Shown here: one piece after another, positions 26,748 to 34,204 of the stretch
Position numbering within the stretch: the first letter of the stretch is position 1
Layout of the letters: each line of letters opens with the position of its first letter
DNA from: an uncultured Acetatifactor sp.
GTDB lineage: Bacteria > Bacillota > Clostridia > Lachnospirales > Lachnospiraceae
DNA: 64,000 nt
NCBI GenBank assembly: GCA_910578995.1
Contig: CAJTSY010000001.1
Span: 1 to 64,000 of the forward strand
Direction: 5' to 3'
Program-made: the position numbers and the translations under genes
The notes under the pieces: generated by a model
Seen by the model: the letters and a program-made list of their open reading frames with translations, nothing else
What the model was told of the DNA's origin: nothing
Database searches by the model: none

Positions 26748-28136
26748 TCAGATATTTTTTTGCGGCATTGTACGCCTCAGCCCCCGCATCATATACAGGT
26801 AGCTGGGTACCAGAACCAAGTCTGCCCCCAGCCAGGCCAGAACTTCCGCGTACATGATTCCTCCCTCCCCAAACAGCAGGGGCAGGACCAGCGCCGCGCC
26901 GGTGCGCATGACGAATTCCGCCACCCCGGATGCCATGGGCAGAACCGTATTGCCCAGCCCCTGGATGCAGCTTCTGGTGATATGCAGTATGTAAAGAACA
27001 GGCAGGCACAGGGACATAATGGCCAGATACCGGAAGGCAACCTCCAGGGCCTGTGCGCTCTGTCCTGCCTCTTCCGGCATAAACCATGCCAGAATCCACC
27101 GTCCAAAGCCCAGCATGACCCCCGTGATAAACAGGGAGGTCACCATGGCTATGGCAAGACCTGCCCGCATGCCCTCCGAAATGCGGCGCACTTTTCCCGC
27201 GCCCAGGTTCTGGCCGGAATAAGTGACCATGGCGTACCCGTAGGAGGTGGCTGCCACTTCCAGGAGACCGTAGAGCTTGTTGGTAGCCGTCATTCCCGCG
27301 ATAAAGGCCACGCCAAACCCGTTTACGATCATCTGGACGATCATGCCGCCAACGGAAATCACCATGTTCTGAAAGGCCATGGGCAGTCCCAGTTTCATCA
27401 GGGTGCCGCAGAGCATTCCTTCCGGTTTCCAGTCCTCCCGCTTCAGCCTCAGTGCAGGAATACGCAGGATATGCACGATACAATATACGGCGGACAGGCA
27501 CTGGGCAATCAGCGTGGCAGCCGCGGCACCCTCCACGCCCCAGTGGAATCCCATGACAAAAACGAGATCCAGTACAATGTTCGTCAGGGAAGCGATCACC
27601 ATGGCAATCAGCGGTTTCCTTCCGTTCCCAAGGGCGCGCAGAATGGCCGCCGCCAGATTATATGCCATCACAATGGGCAGCCCGCCGAACAGGATCCGCA
27701 GGTATGCCATGGAAATGGGCCGGATCTCCTCCGGGGTCTTCAGCAGGGACACTGCCCATTCCGCCCCTGCCTGGCTGAGAAAAGTCAGTCCCACCGCACA
27801 CGCAGCAGCCAGGAAAATGGAATTGGCAATGACCCTGCGCAGCTTCCCCAGCTCCCCCGCTCCGAATTTCTGGGCCATCAGTATGGAAAATCCCTGGGCA
27901 AACCCCTGGGTCACCCCCAGGGTCAGCCAGTTCAGCCAGTCCACCGCCCCCAGGGCCGCCAGGGCATCCACCCCCAGGACTTTTCCCACCACGGCGGTAT
28001 CCACCACCGTATACATCTGCTGAAAGATATTTCCCGCCATCAGGGGCAGGGAAAACAACAGAAGGATGCGCCAGGGAGTCCCTTCTGTCTGTACATTGGC
28101 ATCTGTTTTTCCGGGTTTTTTTTCTCGTATTTCCAT
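26748..28136 (-). CDS. MATE family efflux transporter
   Basis: Cation-coupled multidrug exporter family of 462 residues with about twelve membrane helices in two homologous halves. Seen: the N-terminal 'RILLLFSLPLMAGNIFQQMY' and 'VVDTAVVGKVLGVDALAALG' motif, which is characteristic of the DinF/NorM-like MATE group. The second-half repeat is 'LGLPMAFQNMVISVGGMIVQ'. The ribosome binding site is weak; a possible short frame ends only 4 bases upstream, which could couple translation. It lies downstream of gpsA on the same strand. The substrate is unknown. Confidence 0.93.
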   Translation of the reverse strand: MEIREKKPGKTDANVQTEGTPWRILLLFSLPLMAGNIFQQMYTVVDTAVVGKVLGVDALAALGAVDWLNWLTLGVTQGFAQGFSILMAQKFGAGELGKLRRVIANSIFLAAACAVGLTFLSQAGAEWAVSLLKTPEEIRPISMAYLRILFGGLPIVMAYNLAAAILRALGNGRKPLIAMVIASLTNIVLDLVFVMGFHWGVEGAAAATLIAQCLSAVYCIVHILRIPALRLKREDWKPEGMLCGTLMKLGLPMAFQNMVISVGGMIVQMIVNGFGVAFIAGMTATNKLYGLLEVAATSYGYAMVTYSGQNLGAGKVRRISEGMRAGLAIAMVTSLFITGVMLGFGRWILAWFMPEEAGQSAQALEVAFRYLAIMSLCLPVLYILHITRSCIQGLGNTVLPMASGVAEFVMRTGAALVLPLLFGEGGIMYAEVLAWLGADLVLVPSYLYMMRGLRRTMPQKNI

Positions 28137-28140
28137 AACT

Positions 28141-28260
28141 TTACTCTAATCCCCGCTCCCGGGCCATGGTAATCTCCATTCCCCTCTTTTCCAGAAAGCG
28201 CTGCTCCTCCAATACAGGAAAACCTTTCTTCTCCGGCCAGGGAAAGATCACTCCTTCCAC
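28141..28260 (-). CDS. Possible small ORF between gpsA and MATE gene
   Basis: A frame open from a stop at about 28300 and ending at TAA 28141 could start at GTG 28260 or 28251, giving about 36-39 residues rich in Glu, Arg and Pro ('VIFPWPEKKGFPVLEEQRF'). Its stop lies 4 bases before the MATE ATG, a spacing typical of coupled genes, and its codon use resembles that of its neighbours. There is no clear ribosome binding site, so it may be a decayed fragment. Confidence 0.25.
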   Translation of the reverse strand: MEGVIFPWPEKKGFPVLEEQRFLEKRGMEITMARERGLE

Positions 28261-28309
28261 CAGAGGAGTCTCTCTCCTCCGGCGAAGAATCTCTCCAGGC
28301 AGCTATGCC

Positions 28310-29323
28310 TCACCCCTCCGGCCAGGGCAGGTCGGACACCTCCAGTTTCTTGTCCCGAAGCATCAGCTCCTTCACCGCCTGGGCAGCGCTTTTATCATGA
28401 AACAGCACTTCGTTCACCTGCTCGATGATGGGAAGCTGTACCTTGTATTTTGCGGCCAGTTCCATGGCGGCTTCCGCGGAGTGGACCCCCTCCACCACCA
28501 TCTGCACCTCGGCCATTGCCTCCTGGCAGGTTTTTCCCTGGCCGATGAGGATGCCCGCCCGCCGGTTTCTGGAATGCATGCTGGCACAGGTCACGATCAG
28601 GTCCCCGATCCCCGTAAGGCCGCAGAAGGTCTCGAATTTGCCGCCCATGGCAGTGCCCAGCCTGGCAATCTCCGTGATGCCCCGGGTAATGAGGGCCGCC
28701 TTGGTGTTGTCTCCGTATCCGAGACCGTCCGCAATACCCGCAGCCAGGGCCACCACGTTTTTCAGGGAACCGCCAAGCTCCATTCCCAGGATATCGGGGC
28801 TGATATAGACGCGGAAGACTTCGTTCATGAACAGTCCCCGGATAAATTCAGCTGTGCTTTTGGTCTTTGCGCCCACCACAATAGTTGTGGGAACTCCCCG
28901 CCCTACTTCCTCCGCATGGGACGGACCCGACATCACCGCCACGTCCGCACCGGGAATTTCCTGTTCGATGATCTCGGACAGGGTCATCTGCGTATGGGCT
29001 TCGATCCCTTTTGCCACATTCAGGATTTTCTGTCCCTGCGCCACGAAAGGGCTGAACCGGCGGGCAGTCTCCCTTGTATAGGAACTTGCCACTGACATAA
29101 CAAGCAGGTCCTTTCCTTCCGCGGCTTCCCTTTCATCCAAAGTAAAGACTACATCCTCCGGCAGCTTTACCCCCGGCAGCATCTTGTGTTCATGGTATTC
29201 CCTCAGCATGGTGATTTCCTTCTCCAGTGCCGACCAGACCGTAATCTCATGTCCGTTTTTCCGAAGCAGGGAAGCCAGAGCGATCCCCCAGCTACCAGCT
29301 CCTATAATACTTACCTTAGCCAT
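28310..29323 (-). CDS. gpsA: Glycerol-3-phosphate dehydrogenase [NAD(P)+]
   Basis: Reduces dihydroxyacetone phosphate to sn-glycerol-3-phosphate, the backbone for phospholipids. Seen: the N-terminal Rossmann motif 'IIGAGSWGIALASLL', the 'SGPSHAEEV' motif, and the catalytic 'GGSLKNVVALAAGIADGLGYG' lysine segment. The ATG at 29323 (337 aa) is chosen because GAAGGAGG precedes it and the Rossmann strand starts at once; the frame opens 14 codons earlier. It follows plsY, which uses its product, so der-plsY-gpsA is a functional group. Confidence 0.96.
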   Translation of the reverse strand: MAKVSIIGAGSWGIALASLLRKNGHEITVWSALEKEITMLREYHEHKMLPGVKLPEDVVFTLDEREAAEGKDLLVMSVASSYTRETARRFSPFVAQGQKILNVAKGIEAHTQMTLSEIIEQEIPGADVAVMSGPSHAEEVGRGVPTTIVVGAKTKSTAEFIRGLFMNEVFRVYISPDILGMELGGSLKNVVALAAGIADGLGYGDNTKAALITRGITEIARLGTAMGGKFETFCGLTGIGDLIVTCASMHSRNRRAGILIGQGKTCQEAMAEVQMVVEGVHSAEAAMELAAKYKVQLPIIEQVNEVLFHDKSAAQAVKELMLRDKKLEVSDLPWPEG

Positions 29324-29486
29324 ACTACCTCCTTCTATCCTCTCCGCAGCCGTCTCCATTGCCATACCGGCTGATCCGCAAGTCCGTTTTCACCCCTGCA
29401 CGGCTTTTCCGGCTCTGCATCTCATCTGTCTCCGCTCCTGCCCTGCATTTGCCATTCGATTCCCCACCGCATTTCCTGTCCATGGA

Positions 29487-30170
29487 TTACTTTTTTTCAT
29501 CGCCTTTTTCCGGCTCCACATCCAACTTGTTTTTCTTCAGCAGATAAGTCCGCCTCTCGTTTCCGTGGATCAGCCGGACGATATTCTGCCGGTGCATCCA
29601 GTAGGCCAACAGGGCCAGAAACAGGGATACGGCGTACATTTCCCAGAGCTGTCCCTGGGTCATGCCTGCAAATACACCCATCTGGCCGCAAACCACCATT
29701 TCGATTACAAACCCAAGATACACTAACAGGGAGCCCAGCGACACCAGGTGCGTGGTAAAGAAAATACCGAAAAACACGGTCACTCCCATGACAATAAAGT
29801 AAGGGTGGAAGGACAAAATCAGTCCCGCCGTGGCCGCGATTCCCTTTCCTCCCTTAAAATGCATGTAAAAGGGAAAATTATGTCCCAGAATGGCCCCCGC
29901 CCCCGCATAGAGGCTCAGCAGGTAGATCATGTCCGGATGGCTGCCGCCGAAGACAAGCCTTGAAACCCATACTGCCGCCATGCATTTGAGGCAGTCCCCC
30001 GCCAGGACGATCAGCCCGGCCTTCGTCCCAAGTACCCGCAGGGCATTAGTGGTTCCCGAGTTGCCGCTGCCGTACTGCCTGATATCGATCCCGTGGGCCT
30101 TTCCATAGAAATACGCCGTCTGGAACAGCCCGAACCCATAACCAATTAATAAGCAGATTACCCTTTCCAT
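29487..30170 (-). CDS. plsY: Glycerol-3-phosphate acyltransferase PlsY
   Basis: Transfers the acyl group of acyl-phosphate to glycerol-3-phosphate, the first step of phosphatidate synthesis. The 227-residue membrane protein has the three conserved cytosolic loops: 'GSGNSGTTNALRVLG' near residue 35, 'GHNFPFYMHFKGGKGIAATAG' near 100, and the later 'HRQNIVRLIHGNE' loop. It starts 6 bases after the der stop, with AAGGAG inside the end of der. The link to fakA (acyl-phosphate maker) elsewhere in the window is functional, not positional. Confidence 0.96.
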   Translation of the reverse strand: MERVICLLIGYGFGLFQTAYFYGKAHGIDIRQYGSGNSGTTNALRVLGTKAGLIVLAGDCLKCMAAVWVSRLVFGGSHPDMIYLLSLYAGAGAILGHNFPFYMHFKGGKGIAATAGLILSFHPYFIVMGVTVFFGIFFTTHLVSLGSLLVYLGFVIEMVVCGQMGVFAGMTQGQLWEMYAVSLFLALLAYWMHRQNIVRLIHGNERRTYLLKKNKLDVEPEKGDEKK

Positions 30171-30176
30171 AGAACC

Positions 30177-31517
30177 TTATTGCTCCTTTTCATTTCTTTC
30201 CCTGATGATGAACCGCAGGGGAGTCCCCCGGAACCCGAAAGTCTCCCGAATCTGGTTTTCAATATACCTGGTGTATGAAAAATGCATCAGTTCCTTATTG
30301 TTTACAAAAATCACAAAGGTAGGCGGTTTTACGGCCACCTGTGTAATATAATAGAGCCTGAGGCGTTTTCCCTTGTCGGAAGGAGGCTGCTGCAGGGCCA
30401 CTGCCTCCGCCATGATCTCGTTCAGCACGCCTGTGGCCACCCGCATGGCGTGGTTCTCGCTGACCATATCGATGAGGTCGAACAGTTTGTGCAGCCTCTG
30501 GCCGGTGACCGCCGAGATAAAAAGGATCTCCGCATAGGGCATGTAGGACAGGACGCCCCGGATTCTGTCCGTCATCTCGTAGATGGTTTTATCGTCCTTC
30601 TCCACAGCATCCCATTTATTTACGGCAATGATCACGGCCTTGCCCCTGTCGTGGGCGATTCCCGCTATTTTCGCGTCCTGCTCGCTGACCCCTTCCACCG
30701 CGTCGATGACCAGGACCACAATATCCGCTCGTTCTACCGCAGCGACAGCCCGGACGATCATATACCGTTCCAGATCCTCCCGGATCTTGTTCTTCCGGCG
30801 CAGACCCGCGGTGTCAATAAATACATATTCTTTTCCATTGTGGGTGATCTCCGTGTCCACGGCGTCCCGGGTGGTTCCTGCAATGTCGGATACGATCAGG
30901 CGGTCCTCCCCCAGAAGCTTGTTGATCAGGGAGGATTTTCCCACGTTTGGCTTACCCACAATGGCGACCCTGGGCCTTTCGTCCTCCTCTTCCCCTTCCG
31001 CAGATTTGTCAAAGTGGGACACCACTTCCTCCAGCATGTCCCCAATCCCCAGCCTGTTTGCCGCTGAGACGGGATGGGGATCCCCGATGCCCAGATTGTA
31101 GAACTCATACACATCTGCCATATATTTCTCAAAGCTGTCCACCTTGTTCACCACAAGTACTACGGGCTTGTGGGAACGGCGGAGCATGTCGGCCACCTTG
31201 TAATCCGAATCCACCAGTCCGTCCTTCACGTCCACAAGGAACAGGATCACATCTGCGGTGTCTATGGCGATCTGCGCCTGGGCCCGCATCTGTGACAGAA
31301 TCACATCCTGGCTGTCCGGCTCGATGCCCCCTGTGTCGATCAGGGTAAAGGTCTGGTCAAGCCAGGTAACATCCGTATAGATCCTGTCCCTGGTGATCCC
31401 CGGAGTATCCTGGACAATGGATATCCGCTGTCCTGCCAGGGAGTTAAACAGGGTGGACTTGCCTACATTGGGCCTTCCCACCACCGCCACTATGGGTTTC
31501 CTCTGTTTCTTTGCCAT
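30177..31517 (-). CDS. der: Ribosome-assembly GTPase Der (EngA)
   Basis: Tandem GTPase needed for 50S subunit maturation. Seen: two full G domains, the first with 'GRPNVGKSTLFNSLAG' near residue 12 and 'DTGGIEPDS', the second with 'GKPNVGKSSLINKLLG' near residue 187, 'DTAGLRRK' and 'NKWD'. The C-terminal KH-like domain ends near 446. AGAGGTGAG precedes the ATG. It is followed 6 bases later by plsY, and the DUF512 radical-SAM gene lies directly upstream. Confidence 0.97.
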   Translation of the reverse strand: MAKKQRKPIVAVVGRPNVGKSTLFNSLAGQRISIVQDTPGITRDRIYTDVTWLDQTFTLIDTGGIEPDSQDVILSQMRAQAQIAIDTADVILFLVDVKDGLVDSDYKVADMLRRSHKPVVLVVNKVDSFEKYMADVYEFYNLGIGDPHPVSAANRLGIGDMLEEVVSHFDKSAEGEEEDERPRVAIVGKPNVGKSSLINKLLGEDRLIVSDIAGTTRDAVDTEITHNGKEYVFIDTAGLRRKNKIREDLERYMIVRAVAAVERADIVVLVIDAVEGVSEQDAKIAGIAHDRGKAVIIAVNKWDAVEKDDKTIYEMTDRIRGVLSYMPYAEILFISAVTGQRLHKLFDLIDMVSENHAMRVATGVLNEIMAEAVALQQPPSDKGKRLRLYYITQVAVKPPTFVIFVNNKELMHFSYTRYIENQIRETFGFRGTPLRFIIRERNEKEQ

Positions 31518-31556
31518 TTTCTCACCTCTGTTTTATCAATATCAATTGCTTTTTAT

Positions 31557-32918
31557 TTAAATGTCCTGCCGCAGCCTTGATCCCCACTGCCCCAGAACGG
31601 CTTCCACAAAGTTGTTTCCGCTTGATTTTACAATATTAACGGACACTTGTAAAGCCTTTTCCAAATCTCCCACCCGCATATCGTCCAAAAACACATCCTC
31701 CCCGCTCCGGAGGACGTTTTCGGGAAGAAGCAGGCGGCTGCCCAGGGGCCGACTTTTAAGCTGCGACAGCAGATCCTGTCCCGTAAGCAGTCCCGAAACA
31801 GTGATCTTCTCCCCGAAAAATTCGTTTGTGATAGGATAGACATGGATTTTCAGGCCGGGCCAGACTTCCGTCATTTTTTTCGCCATTTTCCGGATATAGG
31901 GAAAAGAAAGCTTTCCGGTGGCTATGGAAAGCTCCTCCTCTGGATAAAAACCTGATAAGGGCTCCCGGGACTGCCGGGCCGCCATGCTCTCCGCAAATTC
32001 ATCCTCCAGCAGCCTGAGCATTCCCACCCCGTTTTCCAGCTGGAGATATCCGTCATAACGCCCTGCCTCCGGCATTTCCATTCCCGCCAGTATATACCAT
32101 TCGTCGCTTGCATGAATGAAATGGGTCCCGTATTTGCCAAGGCATTCCTTCTGGTATTTTTCTATCATCCGGATAACGTCCGCGGCATCCTCCCGGGTAA
32201 AAGGTTCAAGGGGATACAGGCCCTCCCGGAATTTTGTGAGCCCCACGGGCACCACCGAAACGCTCTCCAGGCAAGGAATGTATTTCATCAGCCGCGTTAT
32301 GCTGTACTCCAGTTCCGGGCCGTCGTTTATGCCCCTGCAGAGCACAATCTGCCCGTTCATGCGGATTCCGGCCTCATGGAGCACGTCCATTTTGCCCAGG
32401 GCATCCCCGGCGAAACGGTTGTTCAGCATCCGGCAGCGCAGCTGCGGGTTCATGGTGTGTATGGAAATGTTGATGGGCGAGAGGCGGTAACGGCAGATTC
32501 TCTCAATGTCGTGATCCGACATGTTGGTCAGCGTCACATAATTTCCCTGGAGGAAGGAAAGCCTGGAATCGTCATCCTTGAAATACAGGGTTTCCCGCAT
32601 CCCCGGCGGCATCTGGTCGATGAAGCAGAAGATGCATCTGTTCCTGCAGCTGCGGTATTCGTCCATGAGACCGTTCTCAAAGGTGATGCCCAGGTCCTCG
32701 TCAGACTCCTTTTCCACCTCCAGAAGCCACTGCTCGCCGTCCTCTTTTTCCACCAGAACCTCAATATAATCATTCTGTATCAGAAACTGATAGTCAAAAA
32801 TGTCCTCGATCTCCGTGTTATCTATGGAAAGCAGCCTGTCTCCCGGCGCTATCTCCAATTCCTCCGCTATACTTCCCGGTTCCACGGACCGGATGGTATG
32901 GATATTCCTGTTTTTCAT
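31557..32918 (-). CDS. DUF512 / PDZ radical-SAM-like protein
   Basis: A 453-residue protein with an N-terminal PDZ-like domain (residues 1-60, 'SIAEELEIAPGDRLLSIDN'). An Fe-S cysteine motif C-x3-C-x2-C lies in 'SCRNRCIFCFIDQMPPGMR' at about residue 92, and a radical-SAM-like barrel follows. The C-terminal DUF512 domain is present ('GKLSFPYIRKMAKKMTEVWP'). This is the family found beside der in many Clostridia, as here. Radical SAM chemistry is inferred from the cysteine motif; no substrate is known. AGGAAAGGCAGGG precedes the ATG. Confidence 0.9.
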   Translation of the reverse strand: MKNRNIHTIRSVEPGSIAEELEIAPGDRLLSIDNTEIEDIFDYQFLIQNDYIEVLVEKEDGEQWLLEVEKESDEDLGITFENGLMDEYRSCRNRCIFCFIDQMPPGMRETLYFKDDDSRLSFLQGNYVTLTNMSDHDIERICRYRLSPINISIHTMNPQLRCRMLNNRFAGDALGKMDVLHEAGIRMNGQIVLCRGINDGPELEYSITRLMKYIPCLESVSVVPVGLTKFREGLYPLEPFTREDAADVIRMIEKYQKECLGKYGTHFIHASDEWYILAGMEMPEAGRYDGYLQLENGVGMLRLLEDEFAESMAARQSREPLSGFYPEEELSIATGKLSFPYIRKMAKKMTEVWPGLKIHVYPITNEFFGEKITVSGLLTGQDLLSQLKSRPLGSRLLLPENVLRSGEDVFLDDMRVGDLEKALQVSVNIVKSSGNNFVEAVLGQWGSRLRQDI

Positions 32919-32944
32919 AACCCTGCCTTTCCTGAAATTATTTC

Positions 32945-32974
32945 TTGACGCGCTGCCGTGTCAGGTTATACAAT
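32945..32974 (+). promoter_or_regulatory. Promoter for the PRPP synthetase-like gene
   Basis: TTGACG (32945-32950) is followed by TATACAAT (32967-32974). A -10 box is possible as TATACA at 16 bases or TACAAT at 18 bases spacing. It ends about 32 bases before the ATG at 33007. Confidence 0.65.
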
Positions 32975-33006
32975 AGGATCAGTATCATATACAACCGGAG
33001 GACAAC

Positions 33007-34200
33007 ATGCCTAATTTACAAGAGATTGAAAAAGCCCTGCCCGTAGCCCCCTTAAAAATCGTAGCGCTGCCCTCTGCCCGGGCCATGGGACAGCGGGTGA
33101 ACGATCATCTGGTACAGTTCCGTAAAAGCCTCAGCAATGAAAAACTGAAAAAGGATCCTGCCTTCCGGGGATACACGGAAGAAAACTATCTGTTGGAGGT
33201 GGACACCCCGCGTTTTGGCAGCGGCGAGGGAAAAGCGGCCTTCCGCGAATCGGTCCGGGGGAAAGACCTGTTCCTTCTGGTGGACATCTGCAATCACAGC
33301 ATCACTTATAACATGAACGGATTTGTGAACCATATGTCACCGGACGACCATTACCAGGATTTAAAGCGGGTTATCATGGCCTGCAACGGCAAAGCCCGCA
33401 GAATCAACGTGATCATGCCCTTCCTTTATGAGAGCCGGCAGCATAAGCGCAGCGGGAGGGAATCCCTGGACTGTGCCTATGCGCTCCGGGAGCTGCGGGA
33501 TATGGGAATCAGCAATTTTATTACCTTTGACGCCCATGACCCCAGAGTACAGAATGCCATTCCCCTGAACGGGTTTGACAACTTTACCACCCCCTATGAA
33601 TTCATCAAGGTTCTTCTGAATTCGGAAAATGACCTGATTGTAGACAAAGAGCACCTCATCGTCATCAGTCCCGACGAGGGCGCCCTGGACCGGGCGATCT
33701 ACTTTGCAAGCGTCCTGGGCGTGGACACGGGAATGTTCTATAAACGCCGTGATTATTCCACCATAGTCAATGGCAGGAATCCCATCGTCGCCCATGAGTT
33801 TCTGGGGGACAATATCGACAGCAAGGATATCATTGTCATCGATGATATCATCTCCTCGGGGCAGAGCATGCTGGATACGGCCTGCCAGCTGAAGAAAATG
33901 AATGCCCGGCGCGTGTTCCTGTGCTGTACCTTCGGCCTGTTTACCGACGGACTGGAGGCCTTTGACGAAGCGTATGAAAAGGGATACTTTGACAGGATCG
34001 TCACCACGGACCTGACATACCTGCCCCCGGAGCTCTATACAAAACCTTATTTTGTCGAGGCCGATATGAGCAAATTTGTCGCTTCCCTGATCAACTTCAT
34101 GAACCATGACGCCTCGCTCACCAATGTGCTCGCCACCACTGAAAGGATCCGTGCCATTGTGGAAGATTACAATAATAGGGTGGGCTTTGAATTAAACTAA
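33007..34200 (+). CDS. Ribose-phosphate pyrophosphokinase-like protein
   Basis: PRPP synthetase-family protein. It carries the PRPP-binding loop 'DIIVIDDIISSGQSML' near residue 277, the catalytic-loop-like 'YKRRDYSTIVNGRNP' near 243, and the metal-site-like 'TFDAHDPRVQNAI' near 178. At 397 residues it is about 80 longer than canonical PRPP synthetases (about 315). It has an N-terminal extension and divergent central segments such as 'MPFLYESRQHKRSGRESLD'. GGAGG precedes the ATG. It is the only plus-strand gene in this part, converging on the histidine kinase gene with 4 bases between the stops. It may be a true PRPP synthase variant; activity is inferred. Confidence 0.85.
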   Translation: MPNLQEIEKALPVAPLKIVALPSARAMGQRVNDHLVQFRKSLSNEKLKKDPAFRGYTEENYLLEVDTPRFGSGEGKAAFRESVRGKDLFLLVDICNHSITYNMNGFVNHMSPDDHYQDLKRVIMACNGKARRINVIMPFLYESRQHKRSGRESLDCAYALRELRDMGISNFITFDAHDPRVQNAIPLNGFDNFTTPYEFIKVLLNSENDLIVDKEHLIVISPDEGALDRAIYFASVLGVDTGMFYKRRDYSTIVNGRNPIVAHEFLGDNIDSKDIIVIDDIISSGQSMLDTACQLKKMNARRVFLCCTFGLFTDGLEAFDEAYEKGYFDRIVTTDLTYLPPELYTKPYFVEADMSKFVASLINFMNHDASLTNVLATTERIRAIVEDYNNRVGFELN

Positions 34201-34204
34201 ACCC

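Noticed and set aside
26421..28172. A 583-codon plus-strand ORF opposite the MATE gene
   Set aside because: It is the mirror of a clear MATE gene, has low-complexity His/Gln/Pro-rich translation and no family features; long antisense ORFs arise from the codon bias here.
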